Source: Paraburkholderia hiiakae
GTDB taxonomy: Bacteria > Pseudomonadota > Gammaproteobacteria > Burkholderiales > Burkholderiaceae
Direction of reading: 5' to 3'
NCBI RefSeq assembly: GCF_904848665.1
Contig: NZ_CAJHCQ010000012.1
Location: 1 to 64,000 of the forward strand
Length of the DNA: 64,000 nucleotides
Below are positions 54,347 through 63,404 of this stretch, in pieces; position 1 is the first letter of the stretch; every line of letters starts with the position of its first letter. The notes beneath the pieces are model-generated. The model was not told the DNA's origin, did no database searches, and worked only from the letters and a program-made list of their open reading frames with translations. Made by a program: the position numbers and the translations under genes.

Positions 54347-55518
54347 GTTGATTGTCTCCGTTGATCTTCTACGAGCGTTCCGTCTTCGAGCTTCCCCACG
54401 ATCTCGATCGCGTCCGCGTGTATCAGCGTCTGACGCTTGAAGCGCTCCGCAATGGCCTCGATGACGGAACCCTCCACCGCCCCTTCCACCTGCAGCGTGA
54501 GATGGTCGCCACCATGTTCCTTGCTGCCGACCACGAGCCGGTACGCACCCGTCGCGCCCTCCACGCCCAGCAGCACCGTCTTCAACTCGGATGGATAAAC
54601 CTTCACACCCTTGATCTTCACCATCGAATCAGCGCGGCCGAACACCACGCGCGGCAACGACACCGTGCGCCCATGCACGGGTGCGGTCCGTTCGAGCACA
54701 GTGAGGTCGCCGGTGCGGTAGCGCACGAGCGGCTGCACTTCCTTCTTCAGATGCGTGAGCACAAGCTCGCCACGCTCGCCTTCGGCAACAGGCATGCCGG
54801 TGTCGGGGTCGATGACTTCGGCGTACAGCAGTTCATCGAACACATGCACGCCTGTACCGCCGGGGAACGTACGCGCAACGGGCAGGCATTCGGAAAGCGA
54901 GTAACTGTCGATCAGCAACGTGCCCGGCATCGCTTCGCGCACGCGCGCGTAAAGCGCGGCGTTGCCCGTGAACGCCTCGCCGCCCGCGAAGAACACGCGC
55001 GGAACCGGGCACCCCGCTTCGATGAGTTTGAGCGCGTGCGACGGATTGCCGGCCAGCACCGTCACGCCGCATTGCTGCGCAACGCGCGCGGCGCGCTCGG
55101 TCTCGCCCGGGCCGTGCGCAATGCATGCCACGCCGCGCGCTTCCATCTGGGTCTGATAGAAAAGCCCCGCAACGAAGAGGTGATAGCCAAAGGTCACCAT
55201 GCAGACGTCGCCCGGGCCGATGCCGCATGCGTCGAGATGCTGGTCGCACGCCGCGACGATTGCGCGCAGATCGGCCGCGCTCTGCAGGATCGGCACGAGC
55301 GAAGCGCCCATCGGCGTGAGGTGCACACGAACCGGCGGCACGGCAGGCGCAAACGCGCCGTAGCCCGGACGATTCATCTCGGCCACGAGTTCGGCGCGCG
55401 TCATGAGCGGCACGCGCTCGGCGAACTCCGCCGCGCTCGCGACGCTACGCGGCAGACGTCCCTCATAGAACGGGTGCGCTTGCAGCCGCGATAGCTGCGC
55501 GTTGAGTGCATCGAGCAT
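54343..55518 (-). CDS. PaaK-like (phenylacetate-CoA ligase fold) protein with altered P-loop
   Basis: A 391-residue protein of the PaaK branch of adenylate-forming enzymes, shorter than PaaK (about 430). The later motifs are intact: YSLSECLPVA, RYRTGDLTVLE and GRADSMVKIKGVKVYPSE. But the P-loop that should read SSGTTGKP reads LTPMGASLV (67-75), lacking the Ser/Thr/Gly run for ATP phosphates. It may be an unusual ligase, or an acyltransfer partner that no longer uses ATP itself. It overlaps the lipoate-ligase-like gene by 4 bp. Confidence 0.78.
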   Translation of the reverse strand: MLDALNAQLSRLQAHPFYEGRLPRSVASAAEFAERVPLMTRAELVAEMNRPGYGAFAPAVPPVRVHLTPMGASLVPILQSAADLRAIVAACDQHLDACGIGPGDVCMVTFGYHLFVAGLFYQTQMEARGVACIAHGPGETERAARVAQQCGVTVLAGNPSHALKLIEAGCPVPRVFFAGGEAFTGNAALYARVREAMPGTLLIDSYSLSECLPVARTFPGGTGVHVFDELLYAEVIDPDTGMPVAEGERGELVLTHLKKEVQPLVRYRTGDLTVLERTAPVHGRTVSLPRVVFGRADSMVKIKGVKVYPSELKTVLLGVEGATGAYRLVVGSKEHGGDHLTLQVEGAVEGSVIEAIAERFKRQTLIHADAIEIVGKLEDGTLVEDQRRQST

Positions 55519-55563
55519 CGTCTCCTCCTTTTTATGTTCAGTAGGAATGCGAAGCGTTCGTAC

Positions 55564-56763
55564 TCACGCCGCACGCTCAAAGATAGCCGCAATACCCTGA
55601 CCGCCGCCGACGCACATCGTTTCGAGACCGTAGCGGCCCTTGCGTCGCTGAAGTTCGTGGAGCAACGTGGTCAACATGCGCACACCGGTCGCGCCGATCG
55701 GGTGACCGAGCGAAATGCCCGAGCCGTTCACGTTCAACCGCGATTCGTCGTGCCAACCCCAGCCCTTGAGCACCGCGAGCACCTGGCACGCGAAGGCTTC
55801 GTTCAGTTCGACGAGATCGAGTTGATCGAACGTGAGCCCGGTCTTTTGCAGCAGCTTTTGCACCGCGGGCACCGGGCCGATGCCCATCGTCGCGGGCTCG
55901 CATCCAGCGGCTGCCCAACCGGTCAGATAGCCGAGCGGCGTGAGGCCCAGTTTATCGAGCTGATCTTCGGCGACGATCAGGCACGCGGCTGCGGCGTCGT
56001 TCTGCTGGCTCGCGTTGCCCGCCGTCACCGTGCCGCCCTTTATGAGCGGCTTGAGCTTCGCGAGCGACGCTTCGCTCGCATCGGCGCGCACGCCCTCGTC
56101 GCGCGCGAACAGGACCGGGTCGCCCTTGCGTTGCGGTACCGAAACCGGCACCACCTCCCCGGCGAAGCGGCCCGACTCCCATGCCGCCGCCGCGCGCTGG
56201 TGGCTGCGCACCGCATAAGCGTCCGCTTCCTCGCGCGTGATGCCGTACGCCTTCGCGAGGTTCTCGGCCGTTTCGATCATTCCCGAGATGTAGCCAAAGC
56301 GCGCTTCGGGCTGCGAACGCTCGCGGCCACGCTCGAGACGGTCGTGCATCTTCACCGAGCCCGCGCGAGCGCCCCAGCGCATATCGGTCGTGTAGTACTC
56401 GATATTGCTCATGCTTTCCACGCCACCGGCCACGACCACGTCCGCCGCGCCGCTCTGCACCATCATCGCGGCGGTCACGACCGCCTGCAACCCGCCTCCG
56501 CAACGGCGGTCGAGCTGCATGCCGGGCACCTGCACGGGCAACCCGGCTTCGAGCGCGGCCCAGCGGCCAATGCAAGGCGTTTCGCTGTTTGCGTACGATT
56601 GCGCGAAGACCACGTCCTCGATGCGCGCCGGGTCCACGCCGCTGCGCGCGATGGTTTCGCGCAGCACGGTGGCCGCGAGCGTTTCGACGGAAACGGGGCG
56701 CAGGCTGCCGCCGAACGTGCCAACCGGCGTGCGCACCGGCGCGACTATCGCTGCTCTTCTCAT
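55564..56763 (-). CDS. Thiolase (acetyl-CoA acetyltransferase family)
   Basis: A 399-residue thiolase. Nucleophile Cys88 in DRRCGGGLQAV, His in NEAFA, GHPIGATG and the second Cys384 in CVGGGQG are all present. It cleaves or forms 3-ketoacyl-CoA. The frame is open upstream, but MRRAAIVAPVRTPVG is the family start and has AAAGGAA upstream. It follows the CoA-transferase-like gene by 59 bp. Confidence 0.93.
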   Translation of the reverse strand: MRRAAIVAPVRTPVGTFGGSLRPVSVETLAATVLRETIARSGVDPARIEDVVFAQSYANSETPCIGRWAALEAGLPVQVPGMQLDRRCGGGLQAVVTAAMMVQSGAADVVVAGGVESMSNIEYYTTDMRWGARAGSVKMHDRLERGRERSQPEARFGYISGMIETAENLAKAYGITREEADAYAVRSHQRAAAAWESGRFAGEVVPVSVPQRKGDPVLFARDEGVRADASEASLAKLKPLIKGGTVTAGNASQQNDAAAACLIVAEDQLDKLGLTPLGYLTGWAAAGCEPATMGIGPVPAVQKLLQKTGLTFDQLDLVELNEAFACQVLAVLKGWGWHDESRLNVNGSGISLGHPIGATGVRMLTTLLHELQRRKGRYGLETMCVGGGQGIAAIFERAA

Positions 56764-56822
56764 TTCGGATTCCTTTTCATGTTGTCTGCTTCTCCGCCGC
56801 TTCGCCGTGCGCCTACATGGTG

Positions 56823-58115
56823 TCAAGCCGCGAGCGTATCCCGTCGCGTATGGTGCTCTGCGGCGAGCTGTTCGCGCCACTCGGGCGGCGCGATGGCGAG
56901 CATGCGCTCGACGCGCTGTGCGAGCGTGAGCCCGCGCAGGTCCGCTACGCCATGCTCGGTGACGATCACCGCCGCGTCGCTGCGCGGCGTGCTGACCGGC
57001 CCGGAAAGACGCCCGACGATGCGGCTGCCATGCCGCGTGCTGGCGGCGAGCGCAATGATCGCGACGCCGCCGGCCGAGCGCGCCGCGCCGCGTACGAAAT
57101 CGAGCGCCCCACCCACGGCGCCCACATAGCGGCCACCTGCGGCTTCCGCATTGACCTGTCCTGTCAAGTCGACTTCGAGCGCCGAGTTGATCGCCACAAA
57201 ACGATCGAGGCTGCCGAGCACGTCGATGTCGTGCGTATAGGCCGTGGAGCGAAACTGAATCTGCGCATTGCGGTGCGCATGCGCGTAGACCTTGCGCGTG
57301 CCCATCATCGTGCCGGCCACGCTCACGCCTCGATCGCGCGACTTGCGGGCATTCGTCACCACACCGGCTTCGATCAAATCGACCATGGCATCACCGATGG
57401 TGCCGCTGTGCACGCCAAGATCGCGACGGTCGTGCAACTGCGCGACGATAGCCTCGGGCAGCGCGCCTAGCCCAAACTGGATCGTCGCGCCGTCTTCGAT
57501 CAGCGAAGCGGCATGCTGCGCAATGCGCCGCTCGGTGTCGCCAATCTGCGTAGCCGGCGCTTCCAGCGGCGCGCGGTCGGTGTGGATCAGCGCGTCAAAA
57601 TCTTCGGCTCGCAACGTACGCTCGCCATAGGTCCACGGCGCCGCCGCATTCACCTCCGCGATCACCACGCGCGCGCTGTCGATCAATGGCACGAGATACT
57701 CATGTGCAATCGAGAGGCTGTAGTGGCCCGCCTCGTCCGCGGGGGCGACTTGCAGCAGTAACACGTCGATGCGATTCGGACCGCTGGTCAGCACGCTGCG
57801 AAACTGCGAGTAGTGACACGGCAGGATATCGAGCACGCCCTCGCGTTCGAGCCGCCGGTTGGTACCCGATGCGCCATAGGCCACGAAGTCGACGCAATCG
57901 GCATACGCGGGGTCGAGCGTTTCGGACCACGAAGCGCCCACGAACACGCGAAATCGCCCGCCCATCTCCTTGCGCTGCGACATCAGCAGCGCGGTGAGCG
58001 TGCATGGCTCGGCGCCGCACTGGCCCCACGCAACCGTGTCGCCCGGGCGCACGTACTGCGCGAAATCGAGCTGCGCGGCGTCGACCTGGCGCGCTGCGCG
58101 GGGGCTGCGCCTCAT
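56823..58115 (-). CDS. Acetyl-CoA hydrolase/CoA-transferase family protein, atypical active site
   Basis: A 430-residue class I CoA-transferase-fold protein (FGLGALPEAI at 214-223, FVAINSALEVDLTGQVNAE near 306-324). The segment LGVHSGTIGDAM (233-244) is where butyrate/4-hydroxybutyrate CoA-transferases usually read HSE, with the Glu that forms the CoA thioester; here it is Gly237-Thr238. This is from memory of the family, so it needs an alignment. It may be a hydrolase or a transferase with a shifted residue. It overlaps the SDR stop by 1 bp. Confidence 0.82.
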   Translation of the reverse strand: MRRSPRAARQVDAAQLDFAQYVRPGDTVAWGQCGAEPCTLTALLMSQRKEMGGRFRVFVGASWSETLDPAYADCVDFVAYGASGTNRRLEREGVLDILPCHYSQFRSVLTSGPNRIDVLLLQVAPADEAGHYSLSIAHEYLVPLIDSARVVIAEVNAAAPWTYGERTLRAEDFDALIHTDRAPLEAPATQIGDTERRIAQHAASLIEDGATIQFGLGALPEAIVAQLHDRRDLGVHSGTIGDAMVDLIEAGVVTNARKSRDRGVSVAGTMMGTRKVYAHAHRNAQIQFRSTAYTHDIDVLGSLDRFVAINSALEVDLTGQVNAEAAGGRYVGAVGGALDFVRGAARSAGGVAIIALAASTRHGSRIVGRLSGPVSTPRSDAAVIVTEHGVADLRGLTLAQRVERMLAIAPPEWREQLAAEHHTRRDTLAA

Positions 58116-59035
58116 CAGACGGGGTCCCAGCTAAAGACGTCGGCCGAAACGTCGAGCGTATGGAACGACTTGCGCAGTGCCGGCATGGCATGCTCGGCAA
58201 TCGTTTCCGGCGTCCAGCCCTCGCCGCGATGGACAGAACGCACGGGACGGGGCTGACTCATCAGGAAGATTTCGTTGTTGCGGACGGCGAAAATCTGGCC
58301 CGTCACGTCGGCGGCCTGCTCACTTGCGAGGTAGACGGCGAGCGGCGCGATCTTCGCGGGCGTCATCTGCTTGATCTTGGCGACGCGCGCTTCCTGCTCC
58401 GGCGAATCGACCTTGATCGAGTTGATCATGCGGCTCCAGGCGAACGGCGCGATGCAGTTCGAACGGACACCGAACTTTTCCAGATCGAGCGCGATGGATT
58501 TCGAAAGGCCCGCAATGCCGAGCTTCGCCGCGCTGTAGTTGGCCTGCGCAAGATTGCCGATCAGCCCGGACGTGGATGTCATATGCACGAACGCGCCGCT
58601 GCGCTGCTCCTTGAAGTGATCGGCGGCGGCGCGCGAGACATAGTACGAGCCGTAGAGGTGAACCTTCAGCACGGCGTCCCACTCTTCTTCGCTCATCTTG
58701 TGGAAGAAGCGGTCGCGCAGGATGCCCGCGTTGTTCACCACGCAATCGATGCGGCCGAAAACATCCAGCGCGTTCTGCACGATGCGCCCGGCGCCTGCGG
58801 CGTCGGCCACGCTGTCGGTGTTCGCGGTGGCCTGCCCGTCGAAAGACTTGATCTCGTTCACCACGGCCTGCGCGGGGCCGTCGTTATGGCCCTCCCCGGT
58901 GAGCGAGGCGCCCACGTCGTTGACCACGACTTTCGCGCCGTGGCGCGCCATCATGAGCGCGATGTCGCGGCCAATGCCCCCGCCCGAACCCGTCACCACC
59001 ACGACCTTACCGTCCAGCATTCGTTGTGTCGTCAT
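58115..59035 (-). CDS. Short-chain dehydrogenase (3-hydroxyacyl-CoA dehydrogenase type)
   Basis: A 306-residue classical SDR: GSGGGIGRD near 14-22 binds NAD(P), NNAG follows, and the YSAAK Tyr-Lys pair is intact with an upstream Ser. A C-terminal extension of about 60 residues (PRPVRSVHRGEGWTPETIAEH) resembles the MFE2-type hydroxyacyl-CoA dehydrogenase group. It fits next to the MaoC hydratase, whose (R)-hydroxyacyl product it would oxidise. The start at 59035 has GGAGGAGC upstream. It is the first gene of the minus-strand series, divergent from a LysR gene. Confidence 0.9.
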   Translation of the reverse strand: MTTQRMLDGKVVVVTGSGGGIGRDIALMMARHGAKVVVNDVGASLTGEGHNDGPAQAVVNEIKSFDGQATANTDSVADAAGAGRIVQNALDVFGRIDCVVNNAGILRDRFFHKMSEEEWDAVLKVHLYGSYYVSRAAADHFKEQRSGAFVHMTSTSGLIGNLAQANYSAAKLGIAGLSKSIALDLEKFGVRSNCIAPFAWSRMINSIKVDSPEQEARVAKIKQMTPAKIAPLAVYLASEQAADVTGQIFAVRNNEIFLMSQPRPVRSVHRGEGWTPETIAEHAMPALRKSFHTLDVSADVFSWDPV

Positions 59036-59208
59036 CGTTTTCGCTCCTCCAGCCCGCTTTGCACCGGGCATTCATTCGATTTGAATCGTTATGCGGCAAG
59101 CTGTGCCGTTCGTGTTGCAGCTTGACGCATCGGATACGGCTACACAATTTGGATATGCCGAACGCCCGTTTCGGCCAGGATTAACCCGTACTATCGCTAA
59201 TGGCGCGC

Positions 59209-59226
59209 ATTGCGCTGCGGCGCAAT
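59209..59226. promoter_or_regulatory. Palindrome between SDR and LysR genes, possible LysR operator
   Basis: ATTGCGC-TGCG-GCGCAAT is a perfect 7-bp inverted repeat in the 300-bp divergent region (59036-59335). Its position and symmetry suit the regulator encoded at 59336. No -35/-10 pair was assigned. Confidence 0.5.
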
Positions 59227-59335
59227 AATGCTCAGAGTCTGTTCGTCCGCCACGTTTTGCGCATCCCTCAAACGAACGAGCAGACAGACGTAGGCAAGAA
59301 AACCAGCAGAAATTGGAGTCACGGCAAGTCAACCC

Positions 59336-60238
59336 ATGCATTTCGATCTCGTCGACCTGAAGCTCTTCACCCACGTAGCCGAGGCGAGCAGCCTCACACG
59401 CGGCGCGGAACGCGCGCACCTGTCGCTGCCCGCGGCGAGCACGCGTATCAAGAATCTCGAAGAACAGGTGGGCGTGAAGCTCCTGAGCCGCACGAGCCAG
59501 GGGGTCACGCTAACGGGGCCCGGTGAGACGCTGCTCGCGCACGCGCGGCGCGTGCTCAAGCAACTCGAGCAACTCACGGGAGACCTGCAGGAGTACTCGC
59601 AGGGCGTGAAGGGTCATGTGCGCGTGTTTGCGAACACCACGGCCATGAGCGAGTTCCTGCCGGCCGTGCTGCGCACCTACCTTATCAACCATCCCGACGT
59701 GTACGTGGACATCCACGAGCGTCTTTCGCCCGACATCGTGCGCGCCGTGCAGGACGGTACGATCGATATCGGCATCGTGGCCGGCAATGTGCGCACCGAG
59801 GGCTTGCAGGTTCTGCCCTACCGGCGCGACCGGCTCGTGCTTGTCACGGCGCTCAGCCACCCGCTTTCGCAAGCGAGCGAAATGGCCTTTGCCGATACGC
59901 TCGACTACGACTTCATCGGGCCGCCGGATGAAAGCGCGATTTTCTCGTTCCTCAAGCGCGCTTCGTCGGATTTGCAGCGCACGATACGCTGGCGCATCCA
60001 GATCGGCAATTTCGAGGCCGCGTGCCGCATGATCGAGGCGAACATCGGCATTGGCGTGCTGCCCGAGGGCACGGCGCGCCGCCACGCGCAAACCATGTCG
60101 CTGAAGATCGTGCCGCTCACCGATGAATGGGCCGTGCGCAAACTGCAAATCTGCATCGCCGATCGCGACGCGCTGCCGCTTTTCGCGCGCAAGCTCGTCG
60201 ATCTGCTGGTGGCGGACGGCATCGGCCGGCTCGAATAA
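59336..60238 (+). CDS. LysR-family transcriptional regulator of the CoA cluster
   Basis: A 300-residue LysR regulator with the HTH in FTHVAEASSLTRGAERAHLSLPAASTRIKNLE and an effector domain (GHVRVFANTTAMSEFLP). It faces the minus-strand catabolic series and is the best candidate to control it; a LysR gene (RipR) holds the same place beside the Pseudomonas itaconate genes. A palindrome in the shared upstream region may be its site. It converges with the second acyl-CoA dehydrogenase gene, 41 bp away. Confidence 0.9.
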   Translation: MHFDLVDLKLFTHVAEASSLTRGAERAHLSLPAASTRIKNLEEQVGVKLLSRTSQGVTLTGPGETLLAHARRVLKQLEQLTGDLQEYSQGVKGHVRVFANTTAMSEFLPAVLRTYLINHPDVYVDIHERLSPDIVRAVQDGTIDIGIVAGNVRTEGLQVLPYRRDRLVLVTALSHPLSQASEMAFADTLDYDFIGPPDESAIFSFLKRASSDLQRTIRWRIQIGNFEAACRMIEANIGIGVLPEGTARRHAQTMSLKIVPLTDEWAVRKLQICIADRDALPLFARKLVDLLVADGIGRLE

Positions 60239-60279
60239 ACCCATGACGCGGCGCGCGTGCTGCGCGCCGCGCCTCACGC

Positions 60280-61437
60280 TTAGCGCCCGCCAGCCGCGCG
60301 AATCATGTTGCGCGCAATGACGATCTGCTGGATCTGGCTCGTGCCTTCGTAGATACGGAAAATGCGCACGTCGCGGTAGAAACGCTCGATTCCATAGTCG
60401 GACATATAGCCCGCGCCGCCGAAGATCTGCACCGCGCGGTCGGCCACACGCCCGCACATCTCGGATGCGAACAGCTTCGCACACGCGGCTTCCGTACTCA
60501 CGTTCTGGCCTTCGTCGCGGCGGCGCGCCGCGTCGAGCACCATGCAGCGCGCCGCATAGAGTTCGGTCTGGCTATCCGCGAGCATGGCTTGCACGAGTTG
60601 GAACTCGGCGATCTTCTCGCCGAACTGCTCACGCTCCATCGCGTAGCGCAGCGCGTCGTCGAGCATGCGCTGCGCCACGCCCACGCAAATCGCCGCGATA
60701 TGGATACGCCCCTTGTCGAGCACCTTCATCGCCGTCTTGAAGCCCACGCCTTCCTTGCCGCCGATGATGTTCTCCGCGGGCACCTTCACGTCCTCGAAGA
60801 TGACGTCGCACGTATGCGCGCCGCGCTGCCCCATCTTCTTGTCACGCTTGCCGAAGCTGATGCCCGGCGTTTTCGCATCGACGATGAACGAGGTGATGCC
60901 GCCCGCGCGCGGCTCATCGGGGTTGGTGCGCGCCATCAGCGTGAACATGCCGGCCTGCGGCGCATTCGTGATGAAACGTTTGGTGCCGTTCACCACATAA
61001 TGGTCGCCGCGCCGCTCGGCGCGCGTCTTGATGGAGGCGGCGTCCGAGCCCGCGCCCGGCTCCGTGAGCGCGAAGCTCGCGATGATCTCGCCGCTTGCAA
61101 GCTTCGGCAGCCACGTGGCCTTTTGTTCTTCGGTGCCGTCGATCACGATGCCCTGCGAGCCGATGCCCACCGTCGTGCCGATGATCGAGCGAAATGCGGG
61201 CGAGGTCTTGCCCAGCTCGAACATCACGAGCACCTCTTCTTCCATCGTGAGATCGAGCCCGCCGTACTGCTCCGGTATGGTCAGGCCAAAGAGGCCCATG
61301 GCCTTCATATCGTCGACGATGTCGGCCGCAATCTCATCCGTTTCGGCCACGCGCTCTTCGTTCGGCACGAGACGCTCGCGCACAAAGCGCGCGACGTTGT
61401 CGAGCAGAACGTTCATCGTTTCCTGGTCGCGAATCAT
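60280..61437 (-). CDS. Acyl-CoA dehydrogenase (short/medium-chain type)
   Basis: A 385-residue acyl-CoA dehydrogenase with FAD motif FALTEPGAGSDA and the classical catalytic Glu364 in IYEGTSQIQ, unlike the other dehydrogenase in the window. It desaturates an acyl-CoA and reduces EtfAB. It is 69 bp downstream of the acyl-CoA ligase gene and so may act on that ligase's product. Confidence 0.94.
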   Translation of the reverse strand: MIRDQETMNVLLDNVARFVRERLVPNEERVAETDEIAADIVDDMKAMGLFGLTIPEQYGGLDLTMEEEVLVMFELGKTSPAFRSIIGTTVGIGSQGIVIDGTEEQKATWLPKLASGEIIASFALTEPGAGSDAASIKTRAERRGDHYVVNGTKRFITNAPQAGMFTLMARTNPDEPRAGGITSFIVDAKTPGISFGKRDKKMGQRGAHTCDVIFEDVKVPAENIIGGKEGVGFKTAMKVLDKGRIHIAAICVGVAQRMLDDALRYAMEREQFGEKIAEFQLVQAMLADSQTELYAARCMVLDAARRRDEGQNVSTEAACAKLFASEMCGRVADRAVQIFGGAGYMSDYGIERFYRDVRIFRIYEGTSQIQQIVIARNMIRAAGGR

Positions 61438-61506
61438 GGTGTATGCCCTGCAATCGTTGATCGGGCGGCACAGCGCCGCCCGTGAGAAAGAAAAAATCGG
61501 GAATGC

Positions 61507-63039
61507 TCAGCGAGCGCGCACAGCGCGTTTGGCCATTTCGCGCAGCGGCTGCTTTTGCAGCTTGCCGCTCGCCGTAGTCGGGATCATGTCGATGGTCACG
61601 ATTTCCGAGGGGCGCTTGTAGGCCGAGAGCCGCTCGCTCAGGTAGTGCGCGAGATCGGCTGCGTCGATCGTGGCACCCTCCTTCGCTTCCACGAAGGCCA
61701 CGACTTCCTCGTTGCCTTCGGCGTCGCGCCGCCCCACTACCGCGCTTTGACGCACCGCTTCGTAGGTGTTGATGACCGACTCGACCTCGATGGGATAGAC
61801 ATTGAAGCCCGAGCGAATGATGAGATCCTTCGAGCGGCCCACGATGAAGAGCGCGCCGTCTGCGTCGAGCCGCCCGAGATCGCCGGTCTTGAGCCAGCCT
61901 TCTGCATCAAGCACTTCGGCGGTCAAGCCCGGCTCGCGATAGTAGCCATGCATGACGCCGGGACCTCGCACCCACAACTCACCCGCTTCGCCGCGCGGCA
62001 CATCGTGGCCGTCGGGTCCGACCACGCGCAACTCGGCGCCCTCGACGATCTCGCCCGAGGACACGTCCTTGCGCGGACGGTCCATGCGCGTGATGAAGAG
62101 CGAGCCCGCGTACTCGGTCATGCCGTAGCCGTGATGCAGCGGCCTGCCGAAGAGCGTTTCGACCTGCTGCTTGAGCGTGGGATCGAGCGGACCGCCGCCC
62201 GTATAGAGGTAGCGCAGACGCGGCGCATGCACCGTGCCGCCGTGCTCACGCACATAGGCGACGATGCGCGTGAAGAGCGTCGGCACGCCCTGAAGAATGG
62301 AGATTTCGGATGCGCCGAGCGCCTTCACGACCTCTTCCGCCGAAAAGCGCGCCGCGAGATGCAGGCTCGCGCCCGCCTCGAAGGTGGCGAGCAGCAGCGT
62401 GGCGAGGCCGAAGATATGCGACATCGGCATGACCGCGTACGCGCAGTCCGCCTGCGTCATGTCGCGCGATGTGGCCGAGACGTGCGCGAAATGCAGCAAG
62501 CCGCGATGCGTGGCCATCACACCCTTGGGCTGGCCCGTCGTGCCCGACGTATAGATGAGCACCGCGACCTCGTGCGCGAGCGCTTCGGCCTCGCGGACGG
62601 CGTTGGGCTCGGGTGCGGCCATCATGAGCGGCCCGAGTCCGGCAGGTGCGATTTCGCGCGCGCGATAGCGCACGCCGTGACGCAGGGCGTCAGGCGAAGC
62701 GCCGTGCGTAAACAACATGAGACGCGGCCCGCAATGCGCGCGGATCGTCTCGACCTCGCGCTCCGAAAGCCGCGCGTTGACCACGGCCGGCCACGCGCCG
62801 ATTTCCGAAAGCGCGAACAGCAGCGTCACCACGGCCGAGCAGTTTTCGGCCACGATCAGCACGCGGTCGCCCACGTCCACGCCCTGTTCGCGCAAAAACC
62901 GCTGCGCCTGCCCAACGTCGCTCCAGAGCTGCCCGAAGCTCGTCACCTTTGCTTCTTCGCGAATCGCCATGGCCTCGGGCGACACCTCCGCCCAGTGCCG
63001 CGCGATATCGCTGATCTTGCGCGCCGCTCGCCTCACCAC
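61507..63039 (-). CDS. AMP-forming acyl-CoA ligase
   Basis: A 510-residue adenylate-forming ligase with an intact P-loop (YTSGTTGQPKGV), GYGMTEYAG, KTGDLGRLD and the C-terminal catalytic Lys in TASGKLQK. It activates an organic acid, substrate unknown. The frame is open to 63186, but GGGAGG lies just upstream of two GTG codons at 63039 and 63036, and protein conservation starts there, so a GTG start is proposed. It sits between the MFS transporter gene and an acyl-CoA dehydrogenase gene. Confidence 0.9.
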   Translation of the reverse strand: MVRRAARKISDIARHWAEVSPEAMAIREEAKVTSFGQLWSDVGQAQRFLREQGVDVGDRVLIVAENCSAVVTLLFALSEIGAWPAVVNARLSEREVETIRAHCGPRLMLFTHGASPDALRHGVRYRAREIAPAGLGPLMMAAPEPNAVREAEALAHEVAVLIYTSGTTGQPKGVMATHRGLLHFAHVSATSRDMTQADCAYAVMPMSHIFGLATLLLATFEAGASLHLAARFSAEEVVKALGASEISILQGVPTLFTRIVAYVREHGGTVHAPRLRYLYTGGGPLDPTLKQQVETLFGRPLHHGYGMTEYAGSLFITRMDRPRKDVSSGEIVEGAELRVVGPDGHDVPRGEAGELWVRGPGVMHGYYREPGLTAEVLDAEGWLKTGDLGRLDADGALFIVGRSKDLIIRSGFNVYPIEVESVINTYEAVRQSAVVGRRDAEGNEEVVAFVEAKEGATIDAADLAHYLSERLSAYKRPSEIVTIDMIPTTASGKLQKQPLREMAKRAVRAR

Positions 63040-63404
63040 TGTCACCTCCCGTCGTTGCTCTTTGACTGCGTACGGCGCGCCGTGGCACGCCGCATCGCGA
63101 CAGGTATCAGTGTGGTTCAGGCGCGGCCTGCCAACAATTCGTTTTCGATAAAGCCGGCATTCGTCTGCCGAGAAGTCGGAGTTCACCCCGATGGCCGGGG
63201 CTTCGAGACGATTGTCGCCTCGGTCCGCGCGGGTGTTCGCCGGGCGCTTAGTCCTCGCAGGTTACGCGAGCGAGGCGCCTGCGCGCGGTAGCGGCGGCCC
63301 GATCCGCGCACAGCCCCGCGCTCGCAGTCCACGCGCCGTAGCCGCCATGCCCGTGCGGGCGCCTCGCGGGTGCCAGCGCGGCCAGACGCAGACGCTGCCG
63401 CCAA
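63040..63404. other. Intergenic region, no gene recognised
   Basis: About 365 bp between the MFS gene and the ligase gene, both on minus. Short ORFs here lack conserved sequence. It probably carries the ligase promoter; nothing specific was recognised. Confidence 0.45.

Noticed and set aside
61555..63291. 578-codon plus-strand ORF opposite the acyl-CoA ligase
   Set aside because: Antisense shadow of a ligase with intact motifs.
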